Assembly (NCBI RefSeq): GCF_028369105.1
Contig: NZ_JAQNDO010000001.1
Location: 310,001-374,000 of the forward strand
Direction: 5' to 3'
DNA: 64,000 nucleotides
Source of the DNA: Polyangium mundeleinium
GTDB taxonomy: Bacteria > Myxococcota_A > Polyangia > Polyangiales > Polyangiaceae
Part shown: one piece after another, positions 10,582 to 18,100 of the stretch
Numbering within the stretch: position 1 is the first letter of the stretch
Layout: each line of letters begins with the position of its first letter
The notes under the pieces: model-generated
Databases searched by the model: none
Told to the model about the DNA's origin: nothing
What the model saw: the letters and a program-made list of their open reading frames with translations, nothing else
Made by a program: the position numbers and the translations under genes

Positions 10582-10815
10582 CTACTCGGAGCAGATGTAC
10601 TGGAGCGGGCAGGACTCGGCGATGGCACAGGTGTCGCCGCACTCCTCGAAGCAGCTCACGCACTGCTGGTAGGCTGCGTCGCTCATGCAGGCGGCCTTGG
10701 CGGTGCGTTCGATGTCGCACTTGGTCTGGGCCTCCTCCTGCGAATAGCCGCCGCAGGCAGCGAGGACGAGGCCAAGGAAGGACGTGAGGACGATGGTTTG
10801 GAGGGCGCGTCGCAT
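10582..10815 (-). CDS. small Cys-rich lipoprotein
   Basis: A 77-residue protein. The ATG at 10815 is preceded by AAGGAG at 10822-10827, a strong ribosome binding site at good spacing. A lipoprotein signal peptide (MRRALQTIVLTSFLGLVLAA, then Cys-Gly-Gly) is followed by about 55 residues containing eight further cysteines (CDIERTAKAACM, CVSCFEECGDTC, CPLQYIC), so the mature peptide is probably disulfide-bonded on the cell surface or in the periplasm. It resembles other small Cys-rich myxobacterial lipoproteins in general layout; function is unknown. Not part of an obvious operon. Confidence 0.75.
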   Translation of the reverse strand: MRRALQTIVLTSFLGLVLAACGGYSQEEAQTKCDIERTAKAACMSDAAYQQCVSCFEECGDTCAIAESCPLQYICSE

Positions 10816-10992
10816 GATGATCTCCTTGGTAAGTGCGTTCGACCCCCTCATACCACGACCACGCGAAGCCACGCGCAGGCGTTCCGGCGGGTGGGCACTC
10901 GAGTTTCCACTTTGCTAGCCCGCGTACGCTGCAGGTCGGTATCTTCCCTCGCGCGGACGAGGTCTTACGGTACGCGGAGGGTGCGTCGAGGC

Positions 10993-11439
10993 ATGGTCAA
11001 GCCGGAGGTTCGGGAGGAGTGGTCGCCGCTCCGGGCGGGGAGTCCGCATCTGTATCGCTTCGAGGCGCCGGACCTCTTCTTCAGTCGTACCCAGGGCGAC
11101 GTCTCCGGCGCCGACCTGGCGCGCATGTTCGATCTCGTCGAGGAGTTCGCGGCGCGCGCGGGGAGGCGGCTATTCTGGATGGCAGACATCTCGCGGGTCG
11201 GGAAGCTGAGCGAGGAGGTCGGCAAGCTCGCCCTCGCGCGGGACCTCAAACCGTTCCTGCGCGGGGCGCTCATCTACGGGGGCAGCTTTCACCAGCGGCT
11301 CCTCGCGACCATGGTAACGAAGGCCCTGCACGTCCTGAAGCCGGAGCGGAGGACGGACAGGGTCGTCTTCTGCGCCACGGAGGCCGAAGCGAGGGCGGTC
11401 GTCGAGGAGCAGCGGCGTCTTCAAAACGCCGCGTCGTAG
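10993..11439 (+). CDS. SpoIIAA/STAS-like domain protein (paralogue A)
   Basis: A 148-residue cytoplasmic protein. The layout EAPDLFFSRTQGDVSGADLARM, then RLFWMADIS, GALIYGGSFHQRL and FCATEAEARAVVEEQRR fits SpoIIAA/STAS-like folds: strand with xGxV, central strand ending in D-I-S, and a C-terminal strand-helix. It is closely related to the next gene and more distantly to the protein at 33095, so this is a small paralogous family. The role is unknown; STAS-like domains usually act in signalling or protein interaction. The start at 10993 aligns with its tandem paralogue. Confidence 0.65.
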   Translation: MVKPEVREEWSPLRAGSPHLYRFEAPDLFFSRTQGDVSGADLARMFDLVEEFAARAGRRLFWMADISRVGKLSEEVGKLALARDLKPFLRGALIYGGSFHQRLLATMVTKALHVLKPERRTDRVVFCATEAEARAVVEEQRRLQNAAS

Positions 11440-11565
11440 GGGCGTTCTGCGGCGGAGGCCGCATTCCTGCTTTGCTGGCCGGTCGTTGCGCAAGTCAGTA
11501 TGTTTCCCGATGGGGCGAGGGTTCCCAGGTATGGGGGGGAGGATACGTCGAGGCATGGAGGCGCG

Positions 11566-12018
11566 GTGAAGGCAGAGTTGTCGGAGGATTGGTCGTCGCT
11601 CGGGGCGCATCGGTATCGATTCGAGGCGCCGGACCTCTTCATCGTTCGTGTCGTGGGTGACGTCAGCCTCTCCGATACGCAGACCATGTTCGAGAGGATC
11701 GAGGATCTGTCCGAGAAAGCAGGGCGGCCGATCTTCTGGCTCTCGGATATCTCGGGGCTCGGGCAGGTGACCCCGGCCGCCCGCAAGTTCCCCCTGAAGC
11801 TCGATCCCACGCGGTGGCTCCGGGCCACGGTCGTGTTCGGGGGCAACTTTCACCAGCGGCTCGTGGCGAACCTCGTGATGAAGGCGATCCCGCTCCTGCG
11901 TCCGAGTCGGCAAATGAGGCCCCTTTCCTTTTTCACCACCGAGGCCGAGGCGCGGGCGTACGTCGAGGAGGAGCGGCGCAGCGGGGGGCAGAACGTCGTG
12001 AGAGGCAACGAGCCATGA
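11566..12018 (+). CDS. SpoIIAA/STAS-like domain protein (paralogue B)
   Basis: A tandem paralogue of the preceding gene: RYRFEAPDLFIVRVVGDVSL, RPIFWLSDIS, VFGGNFHQRLVANLV and FFTTEAEARAYVEEERR match position by position. The GTG at 11566 is chosen because it aligns with the paralogue's ATG and has GGAGG just upstream; an in-frame ATG at 11500 would add 22 residues that look like duplicated upstream DNA. The stop overlaps the start of the double-CXXCG gene (ATGA, 12015-12018), so the two are translationally coupled. That links this fold to an immunity-type gene. Confidence 0.65.
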   Translation: MKAELSEDWSSLGAHRYRFEAPDLFIVRVVGDVSLSDTQTMFERIEDLSEKAGRPIFWLSDISGLGQVTPAARKFPLKLDPTRWLRATVVFGGNFHQRLVANLVMKAIPLLRPSRQMRPLSFFTTEAEARAYVEEERRSGGQNVVRGNEP

Positions 12019-12629
12019 AGTTTTTCGTTTTGCAGAGCGGTGTCGGGTCGAGCCACGAGACGGCCTTTGCGCCGCTCGAACCCCAGTTCAAAGAGGGGCT
12101 CACGTGCCCGGCCTGCGGGCGTACGCTCACGGAAAAGGAATGGCTCCCGCCGCTCCGCGCCGAGCTTTTTGCGCGCGGCGAGGCGCCCGGGGACGTGGCG
12201 TTCGCGTCGGGTCTCGATTTGCTGATCTCCGAGCGTCTCCTCGACGCGTGGCGCGCGGAAAAGCTCTCGGGGCTGCACGGGCTGAAGGAGGTCGAGATCC
12301 GGAAGGTGCACCCGGAATCGGCCGCGCCGCATGCGCGGTATCACCTCGCGATGGCCGGCTACGGAATGACGCAGATCGACCCGAAGCGGAGCCACGTCGT
12401 GCGCGAGGGCGAACCCGATTGCCTGCAATGCATGGGCGGCGCCGAGGTCGTGCTGGTCGAGGGAATGACGATCGACGAGCCGACGTGGAGCGGCGAGGAC
12501 GTCTTCGTGCCCTGGGGATTCAGCGGTTGCCTCGTGGCGACCGAGCGGGTGCTCGCCCTGCGTGACAAGTATGGCCTGACGAACGTGACGCTCGTGCCGA
12601 CGGAGGCCTTCGCCTGGAAGCGACCTTGA
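12015..12629 (+). CDS. double-CXXCG motif protein, SitI6-type immunity family
   Basis: A 204-residue soluble protein starting MKFFVLQSG, with Cys31-Pro-Ala-Cys34-Gly and Cys136-Leu-Gln-Cys139, a probable zinc-binding pair. This layout matches the myxobacterial paralogous double-CXXCG family, whose M. xanthus member SitI6 is the immunity partner of the SitA6 lipoprotein toxin. The family match is from memory of its motifs, so it is moderate. No SitA-like toxin lies next to it; upstream is the coupled SpoIIAA-like gene and downstream a convergent gene. It may be an orphan immunity gene or have another partner elsewhere. Confidence 0.65.
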   Translation: MKFFVLQSGVGSSHETAFAPLEPQFKEGLTCPACGRTLTEKEWLPPLRAELFARGEAPGDVAFASGLDLLISERLLDAWRAEKLSGLHGLKEVEIRKVHPESAAPHARYHLAMAGYGMTQIDPKRSHVVREGEPDCLQCMGGAEVVLVEGMTIDEPTWSGEDVFVPWGFSGCLVATERVLALRDKYGLTNVTLVPTEAFAWKRP

Positions 12630-12635
12630 GGAAGA

Positions 12636-13478
12636 TCAGGGGGTCTTTTTCTCGCGCAGGAGCGCGACCATCGCCTCGGCGACGCCGGCCGCGGACGCCG
12701 GGTTTTGTCCCGTGACCAGGCGGCCATCCACCACCACCTGCTTTTGCCATTTCGGCGCGCCGACGAAGCGCCCGCCCCGCGCGACGAGGCGATCTTCGAG
12801 CAGGAAGGGCACCACGTTTTCGAGCTTCACCGCGCGCTCCTCCTCGTTCGTGAAGCCATTCACTTGCTTGCCGGCAACGAGGTACGCGCCATCCGAGAGG
12901 CGCACGTTCACGAGCGCCGCGGGGCCGTGGCAGACCGCCCCCACCACGCCACCCGCCTCGTAGATCCGCGCTGTGGCCTTCACGAAGCTCGGATCGTCCG
13001 GAAGATCCCACATGGCGCCGTGTCCTCCGGCGAAAAAGATGGCCGCGTAACGCGAGGGATCCACCGCGCTCGACGGCAAACTCTCGTGCAAGCGTCGCGT
13101 CACCTCGGGATCGTCGAGGAAGGCGGCGTTCACCGCGTCGTCGCGGTCGACGCCGTCGAGCGGGACACGCCCGCCGCGCACCGAGGCGAACTCGACGACG
13201 ATACCCGCCCGGGCGAACACCGCGTACGGGTGCGCGATCTCGGGCAGGAAGGCGCCGGTGCTCTCGCCGGTATCGCCCTTCTTGTCGTGGCTGGTCATCG
13301 CGAGCAAAACAGGCTTCGTCACAGGGGCCTCCTTGGGTGCTGGTTTGTCGGGAACGACGTCCTTCGCGGTCGCGGAGGACGTGGCCGGTCCGCCGCACGC
13401 GGCGAGCAGGGCCGCGGCGAGCAGCCACACGGGCCGGGTGCGACCGGCGACCGGCCGATCCGTTTCGGGGTTCGACAT
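12636..13478 (-). CDS. DJ-1/PfpI family lipoprotein (type 1 glutamine amidotransferase-like)
   Basis: A 280-residue protein starting at the ATG at 13478, which gives a lipoprotein signal (PVWLLAAALLAAC). The DJ-1/PfpI domain spans about residues 55-280: LLAMTSHDKKG, the acidic FLPEIAHPYAVFARAG, FFAGGHGAMWDLPDD, and the nucleophile elbow AVCHGPAALVN with catalytic Cys-His. This is the arrangement of Hsp31/YajL-type proteins, here exported and membrane-anchored, which is less common than the cytoplasmic form. The gene is divergent from a LysR-type regulator with 77 bp between starts, so that regulator may control it. Substrate unknown. Confidence 0.85.
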   Translation of the reverse strand: MSNPETDRPVAGRTRPVWLLAAALLAACGGPATSSATAKDVVPDKPAPKEAPVTKPVLLAMTSHDKKGDTGESTGAFLPEIAHPYAVFARAGIVVEFASVRGGRVPLDGVDRDDAVNAAFLDDPEVTRRLHESLPSSAVDPSRYAAIFFAGGHGAMWDLPDDPSFVKATARIYEAGGVVGAVCHGPAALVNVRLSDGAYLVAGKQVNGFTNEEERAVKLENVVPFLLEDRLVARGGRFVGAPKWQKQVVVDGRLVTGQNPASAAGVAEAMVALLREKKTP

Positions 13479-13555
13479 GCCCCTCTTGATAATCGTCCCC
13501 GTGCGCGTCCGGTAGACGACCCCGCGTCGAAGCATTTGTACTATCGTGTTGAACG
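13479..13555. promoter_or_regulatory. divergent promoter region between DJ-1 lipoprotein and LysR genes
   Basis: 77 bp between divergent starts, the usual place for LysR-type operator sites. TACTAT at 13539-13544 is a good -10 for the LysR gene, 11 bases before its ATG, implying a very short leader. No single LysR box was defined with confidence. Confidence 0.4.
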
Positions 13556-14518
13556 ATGACGGCGCCGAGCCTCGCGGGCACGCTCCCCAACCTCGAAGCC
13601 TTTTGCCGCACGTACGAGACCGGCAGCTTCACCAAGGCCGCGCGTGTCCTCTCCGTCACCCCGCAGGCCACCAGCCGGAGCGTCGCCCGGCTCGAGCGCG
13701 CCCTCGGCGTCACGTTGTTCCGCAGGACCACGCGCAGCCTCGCGCCGACCGACGCGGCGCGCCGTTATTATGACCTCTGCGTGCAGGCCCTCTCGCTCCT
13801 CTCCACGGGCGAACGCGAGCTTGCCAGCGGAAAGAAGGCCGTGGAGGGGCGCGTGCGCATCAGCGTGCCCACCACGTACGGCCATCACCGCCTGCTGCCC
13901 TCCCTCGGCACATTTCGCGAGCGTTATCCCGGCATCGGCGTCGAGGTGAACGTCTCCAACCAGAACGTCGACTTCGTGCGTGACGGCTACGACCTCGCCA
14001 TCCGGATGGGCGCCATCGACGACAAGACCCTCGTCGCGCGCAAGCTCGGCGATTTCGCGCTGGGCGTGTATGCGAGCCCCTCGTATCTCGCCCGCCACGG
14101 CGCGCCGCGCACGCCCGACGAGCTCGACGAGCATACCTGCGTGGCCTTCGTCATGCCGCGCTCGGGCCGCGTGCTCCCGTGGACGTTCATGCCCGCGCCG
14201 GAGAGGTTCGAGCCGGAGGCACCTTATCGATGCTCGGACGACGTGCTCGGCATCGTCACGCTCGCGCGCGCCGGGGTGGGGCTGGTGCAGGTGTACGACT
14301 TTCTGGTGGAGGACGAGGTGGCGCGCGGCACGCTCGTCGAGGTGCTCGGTTCTTTTCGCGGCAAGAGCCGCCCGTTTTCGCTGCTCTACCCGAAGAGCGT
14401 GGAGCCCTCGCGCCCGGTGCGCGCGCTCATCGATTACATCGTGGCGACGGCGCGTGAAGGGCGCGTGAGCCCTGGGGCGCTCGTGCCGACGGAGGCGCCC
14501 GCCCGAAAGCGTCCGTGA
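13556..14518 (+). CDS. LysR family transcriptional regulator
   Basis: A 320-residue DNA-binding regulator. The N-terminal winged helix-turn-helix is typical: LEAFCRTYETGSFTKAARVL, TPQATSRSVARLERALG, TLFRRTTRSLAPTDAA. Residues about 90-300 form the periplasmic-binding-like effector domain (GRVRISVPTTYGHHRLLPSL, VDFVRDGYDLAIRMG). The sequence style is that of the LysR group that includes DsdC/CrgA-like proteins. It is divergent from the DJ-1-type lipoprotein gene, the likely target together with its own promoter. The inducer is unknown. It converges on ligD with 6 bp between stops. Confidence 0.93.
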   Translation: MTAPSLAGTLPNLEAFCRTYETGSFTKAARVLSVTPQATSRSVARLERALGVTLFRRTTRSLAPTDAARRYYDLCVQALSLLSTGERELASGKKAVEGRVRISVPTTYGHHRLLPSLGTFRERYPGIGVEVNVSNQNVDFVRDGYDLAIRMGAIDDKTLVARKLGDFALGVYASPSYLARHGAPRTPDELDEHTCVAFVMPRSGRVLPWTFMPAPERFEPEAPYRCSDDVLGIVTLARAGVGLVQVYDFLVEDEVARGTLVEVLGSFRGKSRPFSLLYPKSVEPSRPVRALIDYIVATAREGRVSPGALVPTEAPARKRP

Positions 14519-14524
14519 GGGGCG

Positions 14525-17089
14525 TCAGGCGACGTGGCGGCCGAGGGCGAGCTTTTCGAGCCGCTCGATGGCCGCGAGCACGGAGGGGGTTTCCGTGAGC
14601 AGTGCCGCCATGGGGTCGAAGATGCGCGCGACGCGGCGGGGAACCGTGCGGATGTCGAAGGCGCGCGGATCGAGGGTATCGTCGACCTCGTCCCAGGTGA
14701 GCGGCGTGGAGACGCGCGCGCCGGGGACCGCGCGCAGGGCGTAGGGGGCGACGATGGTGCGAGACGCGCCGGTTTGTCCGGTATCGACATATACGCGCGG
14801 GCCGCGGCGCTGCTTCGAGCGCTCCATGGTGGCGATGTCGGGGTGTCTGCGGACGAGCATGTGCCCGAGCAGATCGGCGAGCGCGCGCGCCGTCTCGTAG
14901 GAGATCGCGGGGCCGAGCGGGACGAAGACGTGCAGGCCCGACTGGCCGGAGGTCTTGGGAAAGCCCGTGAGGCCGATCTGTTTGAGCAGATCCTCGAGCG
15001 AGCGCGCGAGGGTGATGACGTTGGCGAAGGTCCCGCCGCTGACGTCGAGGTCGATGTTGAAGAAGTCGGCCTCTTCGAGGTGCGGGACGCGGGAGGCGAT
15101 CACGTGAATGGGGATCGTGCCGAGGTTCGCGACGTAGAGGAGCGTGGCCTCGTCGCGGATGTGGAAGACTTCGAGGAGGTCCTCGCGCCCCGGCAGGCGG
15201 ACGCGGAGCGTGGGCACCCAGGCGGGCAAGCCTGCAGGGACGTTCCATTGATAAAAAAATTTGCCGGTGATGCCGTCGGGATACCGCACGAGCATCACCG
15301 GCCGGTCGCCGAGGTGCGGCAGAAGGACGGGCGCGACGGCGGCGTAATATTCGGCGATGTCCTGCTTCGTGATGCCGTCCGCGGGGAAGAGGACCTTGTC
15401 GGGGTTGGCGACGGGGACCCGGGTCGGTTCATCCGCGGCGCCGCCCGTGTGGGTGGACTCCGCCGCGAGGCGTTCGATCTCGGCCTCCTCTCGATCCGCG
15501 TGCGGCGAGGCCACGCACTCCTCGGGCGCGACGTCGTCCCGGATCCCGCGAAACACCGGGAAACGGAGATTGCCGTCGTCGGTATACCCGGAAAAACGCA
15601 CGGACACGACGAGCTCGGGGCGGACGTGGACGCGGCCGCGCGGCGCGGCGTTGTAAGGGCCACGCGCGGTGGGTTTGTCCGTGCGCAGGGGGGTGAGGCG
15701 CGCGAGCAGGGCTTCAATGGAACTTGCGTCGAGGCCGCTGCCGACCTTGCCGCGATAGCGCAGCTCGCCGGCCTCGTAGGCCGCGACGTCGAGCGCGCCG
15801 AGCCGGGCGCGGCCGCCTTCGCCGAGGGTATAACCGACGACGACGAAATCGTCGTCGCGCTCGCACTTGAGCTTGATCCAGTCGTACGAACGGGAGGGGC
15901 CGGGGCGATAGGGGGCGTCGCTGCGTTTGGCGACGAGGCCCTCCATTCGGCGCTCGCGGCAGAAATCGAAGAGCAGGGTGGGGTCGCCCTCGATCATGTC
16001 GAGGGTGCGGATTTCGCCGGGCGCGCGGACGAGGCTTTGCAAGAGCTCCTTGCGCGCGTGGAGCGGGAGGCGGCGCAGGTCGCGGTCACCGATCGCGAGC
16101 AGGTCGAAGACCACGAAAAGGACGGGGATTCGGGTCTCGGCGCGACGGATGTCGGCGCCTTTCGCGAGGTGGATGCGCTGAGCGAGGCGCTGGAAGCTCG
16201 GCTGGCCGGCCTGGTCGAGGGCGATGATCTCGCCGTCGAGGACGAGGCGGGCGGCGGGGAGCTTGTGGACGGCGCGCGCGACCTCGGGATAGACGCGCGA
16301 GACGTCGCGGAGGTTTCGCGACTGGAGGAGGACGTCCGCGCCGTTTTTCCGGGCAATGCAGCGGACGCCGTCCAGCTTGAGCTCGAAGATGTAGTTCGAG
16401 CCGAGCAAGCCCTTCGGCGCCGGGCTGGCGCGCATGGGGATCATGGTTGGCTCGATGGAACCGACGGGCGCGTCGAGGGCCGCGGCGCGCGCTTCGAGCT
16501 CCGAGGCGATGTCCGAGGCGTGGCCGAGCTCGCCGATGTCGAGGCCGGAGAGGACGGAGCGGGGTTTTTCCTGGACGATGTCGCCGCCGGGCGCCGCGAA
16601 GGCGTCGTGTTTTTTGAAGAGGAGCCAGTCCTTCTCGGAGTCCTTCAGCCGGACCAGGAGGAAGCGGCCGTGGAGCTTGTGGCCCGAAAGCTCGAACTCG
16701 AGTTTGCCCTTGCGTAACTGCTCCTCGGCGGGTTCGTCCAGGTACCGAACGCTGCCGGAGTCCCAGACGATCATGGGTCCGGCACCGTAATTGCCCTCGG
16801 GGATGACGTCCTCGAAATGGAGATATTCGAGGGGGTGCGGCTCGGTGCGGACGGCGAGGCGGCGCTCGCCCGGATTCAGCGTGGGTCCCTTGGGCACGGA
16901 GAAGCTCTCGAGCGCGCCGCCTACCTCGAGGCGCAGGTCGTAATGGCGGCGGCGAGCGTCGTGCAGGTGCACGACGTACGCGCCTTCCCGCGTCGCACCG
17001 GGCGAGCTCGAAGGGCCCCCGAAGGGCTCGGGGGTTTGCCCGGGATCACGCTTTTTCCGGTATGCATCGAGCTTGGCCTGTCCGTCCAC
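14525..17089 (-). CDS. ligD: ATP-dependent DNA ligase D (phosphoesterase-ligase-polymerase)
   Basis: An 854-residue non-homologous end-joining enzyme. Domain order is 3'-phosphoesterase at about 35-190 (VVHLHDARRRHYDLRLEVGG with the HxDLR block), ligase at about 215-520 (ELKLDGVRC with the nucleophile Lys, VLDGEIIALD, MEGLVAKRSDAPYRPG, WIKLKC) and primase-polymerase at about 560-854 (FFNIDLDVSGGT acidic metal site, TSGQSGLHVFVPLG). This is the Pseudomonas-type order. The start is a GTG at 17089 with GGAGG upstream; an open frame runs much further upstream but is unconserved. It is divergent from ku, 45 bp between starts. The Pro usually following DLD in the polymerase motif is Val here. Confidence 0.93.
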   Translation of the reverse strand: MDGQAKLDAYRKKRDPGQTPEPFGGPSSSPGATREGAYVVHLHDARRRHYDLRLEVGGALESFSVPKGPTLNPGERRLAVRTEPHPLEYLHFEDVIPEGNYGAGPMIVWDSGSVRYLDEPAEEQLRKGKLEFELSGHKLHGRFLLVRLKDSEKDWLLFKKHDAFAAPGGDIVQEKPRSVLSGLDIGELGHASDIASELEARAAALDAPVGSIEPTMIPMRASPAPKGLLGSNYIFELKLDGVRCIARKNGADVLLQSRNLRDVSRVYPEVARAVHKLPAARLVLDGEIIALDQAGQPSFQRLAQRIHLAKGADIRRAETRIPVLFVVFDLLAIGDRDLRRLPLHARKELLQSLVRAPGEIRTLDMIEGDPTLLFDFCRERRMEGLVAKRSDAPYRPGPSRSYDWIKLKCERDDDFVVVGYTLGEGGRARLGALDVAAYEAGELRYRGKVGSGLDASSIEALLARLTPLRTDKPTARGPYNAAPRGRVHVRPELVVSVRFSGYTDDGNLRFPVFRGIRDDVAPEECVASPHADREEAEIERLAAESTHTGGAADEPTRVPVANPDKVLFPADGITKQDIAEYYAAVAPVLLPHLGDRPVMLVRYPDGITGKFFYQWNVPAGLPAWVPTLRVRLPGREDLLEVFHIRDEATLLYVANLGTIPIHVIASRVPHLEEADFFNIDLDVSGGTFANVITLARSLEDLLKQIGLTGFPKTSGQSGLHVFVPLGPAISYETARALADLLGHMLVRRHPDIATMERSKQRRGPRVYVDTGQTGASRTIVAPYALRAVPGARVSTPLTWDEVDDTLDPRAFDIRTVPRRVARIFDPMAALLTETPSVLAAIERLEKLALGRHVA

Positions 17090-17134
17090 AGGGGCCTCCG
17101 GGATCGTCCACGACCTTTGCAAGGATCGATGCGC

Positions 17135-18046
17135 ATGGCTGCGCGATCCACGGGTACGGGGACCATCTCGTTTGGCCTGGTTTCCATTCCGGTCAAGATG
17201 TACACGGCCACGTCTTCCCACGGCGTCGGTTTTCACATGCTTCACAAGAAATGTGGGACGCGGGTCAAGCAACAATTGTTCTGTCCGTACGACCGCGAGG
17301 TGGTCGAGCGATCGGACACGATGCGGGGGTTCGAGTACGCGCGGGAGCAATACATCGAGGTGACCGATCAGGACCTCGACGCGGTGCGCGCCGAGCGGAC
17401 GGACCGGATCGATATCGTGGAGTTCGTCCCGGCCGAGACCGTCGACCTGCTGTATATCGACAAGACGAATTACCTGGGCCCGGACAAGGGCGGCGCGCGG
17501 GCGTACAAGCTGCTCGCGGACGCGATGGAGCGGACGAAGACGTTTGCGGTCGGCCGGTATGGCGTCCGCGGCAAGGATCAGCTCGTCCTTTTGCGACCGT
17601 ACAAGGGCGGGCTCCTCATGCACCAGGTGTATTACGCGGACGAGGTGCGGCCGTTCGAGGAGATCGCGCCGCCGGCCAAGGTGGATTTCCGGCCGCAAGA
17701 AGAGGACCTCGCGGACCGGCTCATCAGCGAGCTGTCGACCGACGCGTTCCACCCGGAGAACTACCACGACGAATACCAAGAGCGGCTGACGGAGCTCATC
17801 GAGAAGAAGGCGGCGGGGCAGGAGATCTCGCTGCCGCCGGCCGAGCCGCAGGCGCAGATCATCGATCTGTTCGAGGCGTTGAAGCAGAGCCTGTCCGCAA
17901 AACAAAAGGCCCCGGCCGCGGCCGCGCCGCAGGAAGCGGAGGAGGCCGCGGCCGAGGAGGCGCCTGCGGAGGAGCGCGCGCGTCCGTCGGTGAAGAAGGC
18001 CGCGCCGAGGCGCGCGCCGCGCGAGCGCGTGAGGAAAGCAGGATAA
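17135..18046 (+). CDS. ku: non-homologous end-joining protein Ku
   Basis: A 303-residue protein that binds DNA ends as a homodimer and recruits LigD. The core is typical: TISFGLVSIPVKMYTAT, GFHMLHKKCGTRV, KQQLFCPYDREVV, YLGPDKGGARAYKLL, and MHQVYYADEVRPFEEI. The C-terminal 70 residues are Ala/Glu then Lys/Arg-rich (SVKKAAPRRAPRERVRKAG), the basic tail that helps DNA binding in bacterial Ku. AAGGA at 17121-17125 could serve either the ATG at 17135 or the one two codons earlier at 17129. Divergent from ligD, so the two form a complete NHEJ module under a shared short intergenic region. Confidence 0.95.
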   Translation: MAARSTGTGTISFGLVSIPVKMYTATSSHGVGFHMLHKKCGTRVKQQLFCPYDREVVERSDTMRGFEYAREQYIEVTDQDLDAVRAERTDRIDIVEFVPAETVDLLYIDKTNYLGPDKGGARAYKLLADAMERTKTFAVGRYGVRGKDQLVLLRPYKGGLLMHQVYYADEVRPFEEIAPPAKVDFRPQEEDLADRLISELSTDAFHPENYHDEYQERLTELIEKKAAGQEISLPPAEPQAQIIDLFEALKQSLSAKQKAPAAAAPQEAEEAAAEEAPAEERARPSVKKAAPRRAPRERVRKAG

Positions 18047-18100
18047 CGGAGAGCGAGCAGCGTCGTCGGCGGGCGCGCTCCGTGGTACATAGGCGGGATC

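Noticed and set aside
14534-16717. 727-codon open frame on the plus strand opposite ligD
   Set aside because: Antisense shadow of a recognised gene; low-complexity Arg/Gly/Ala translation.
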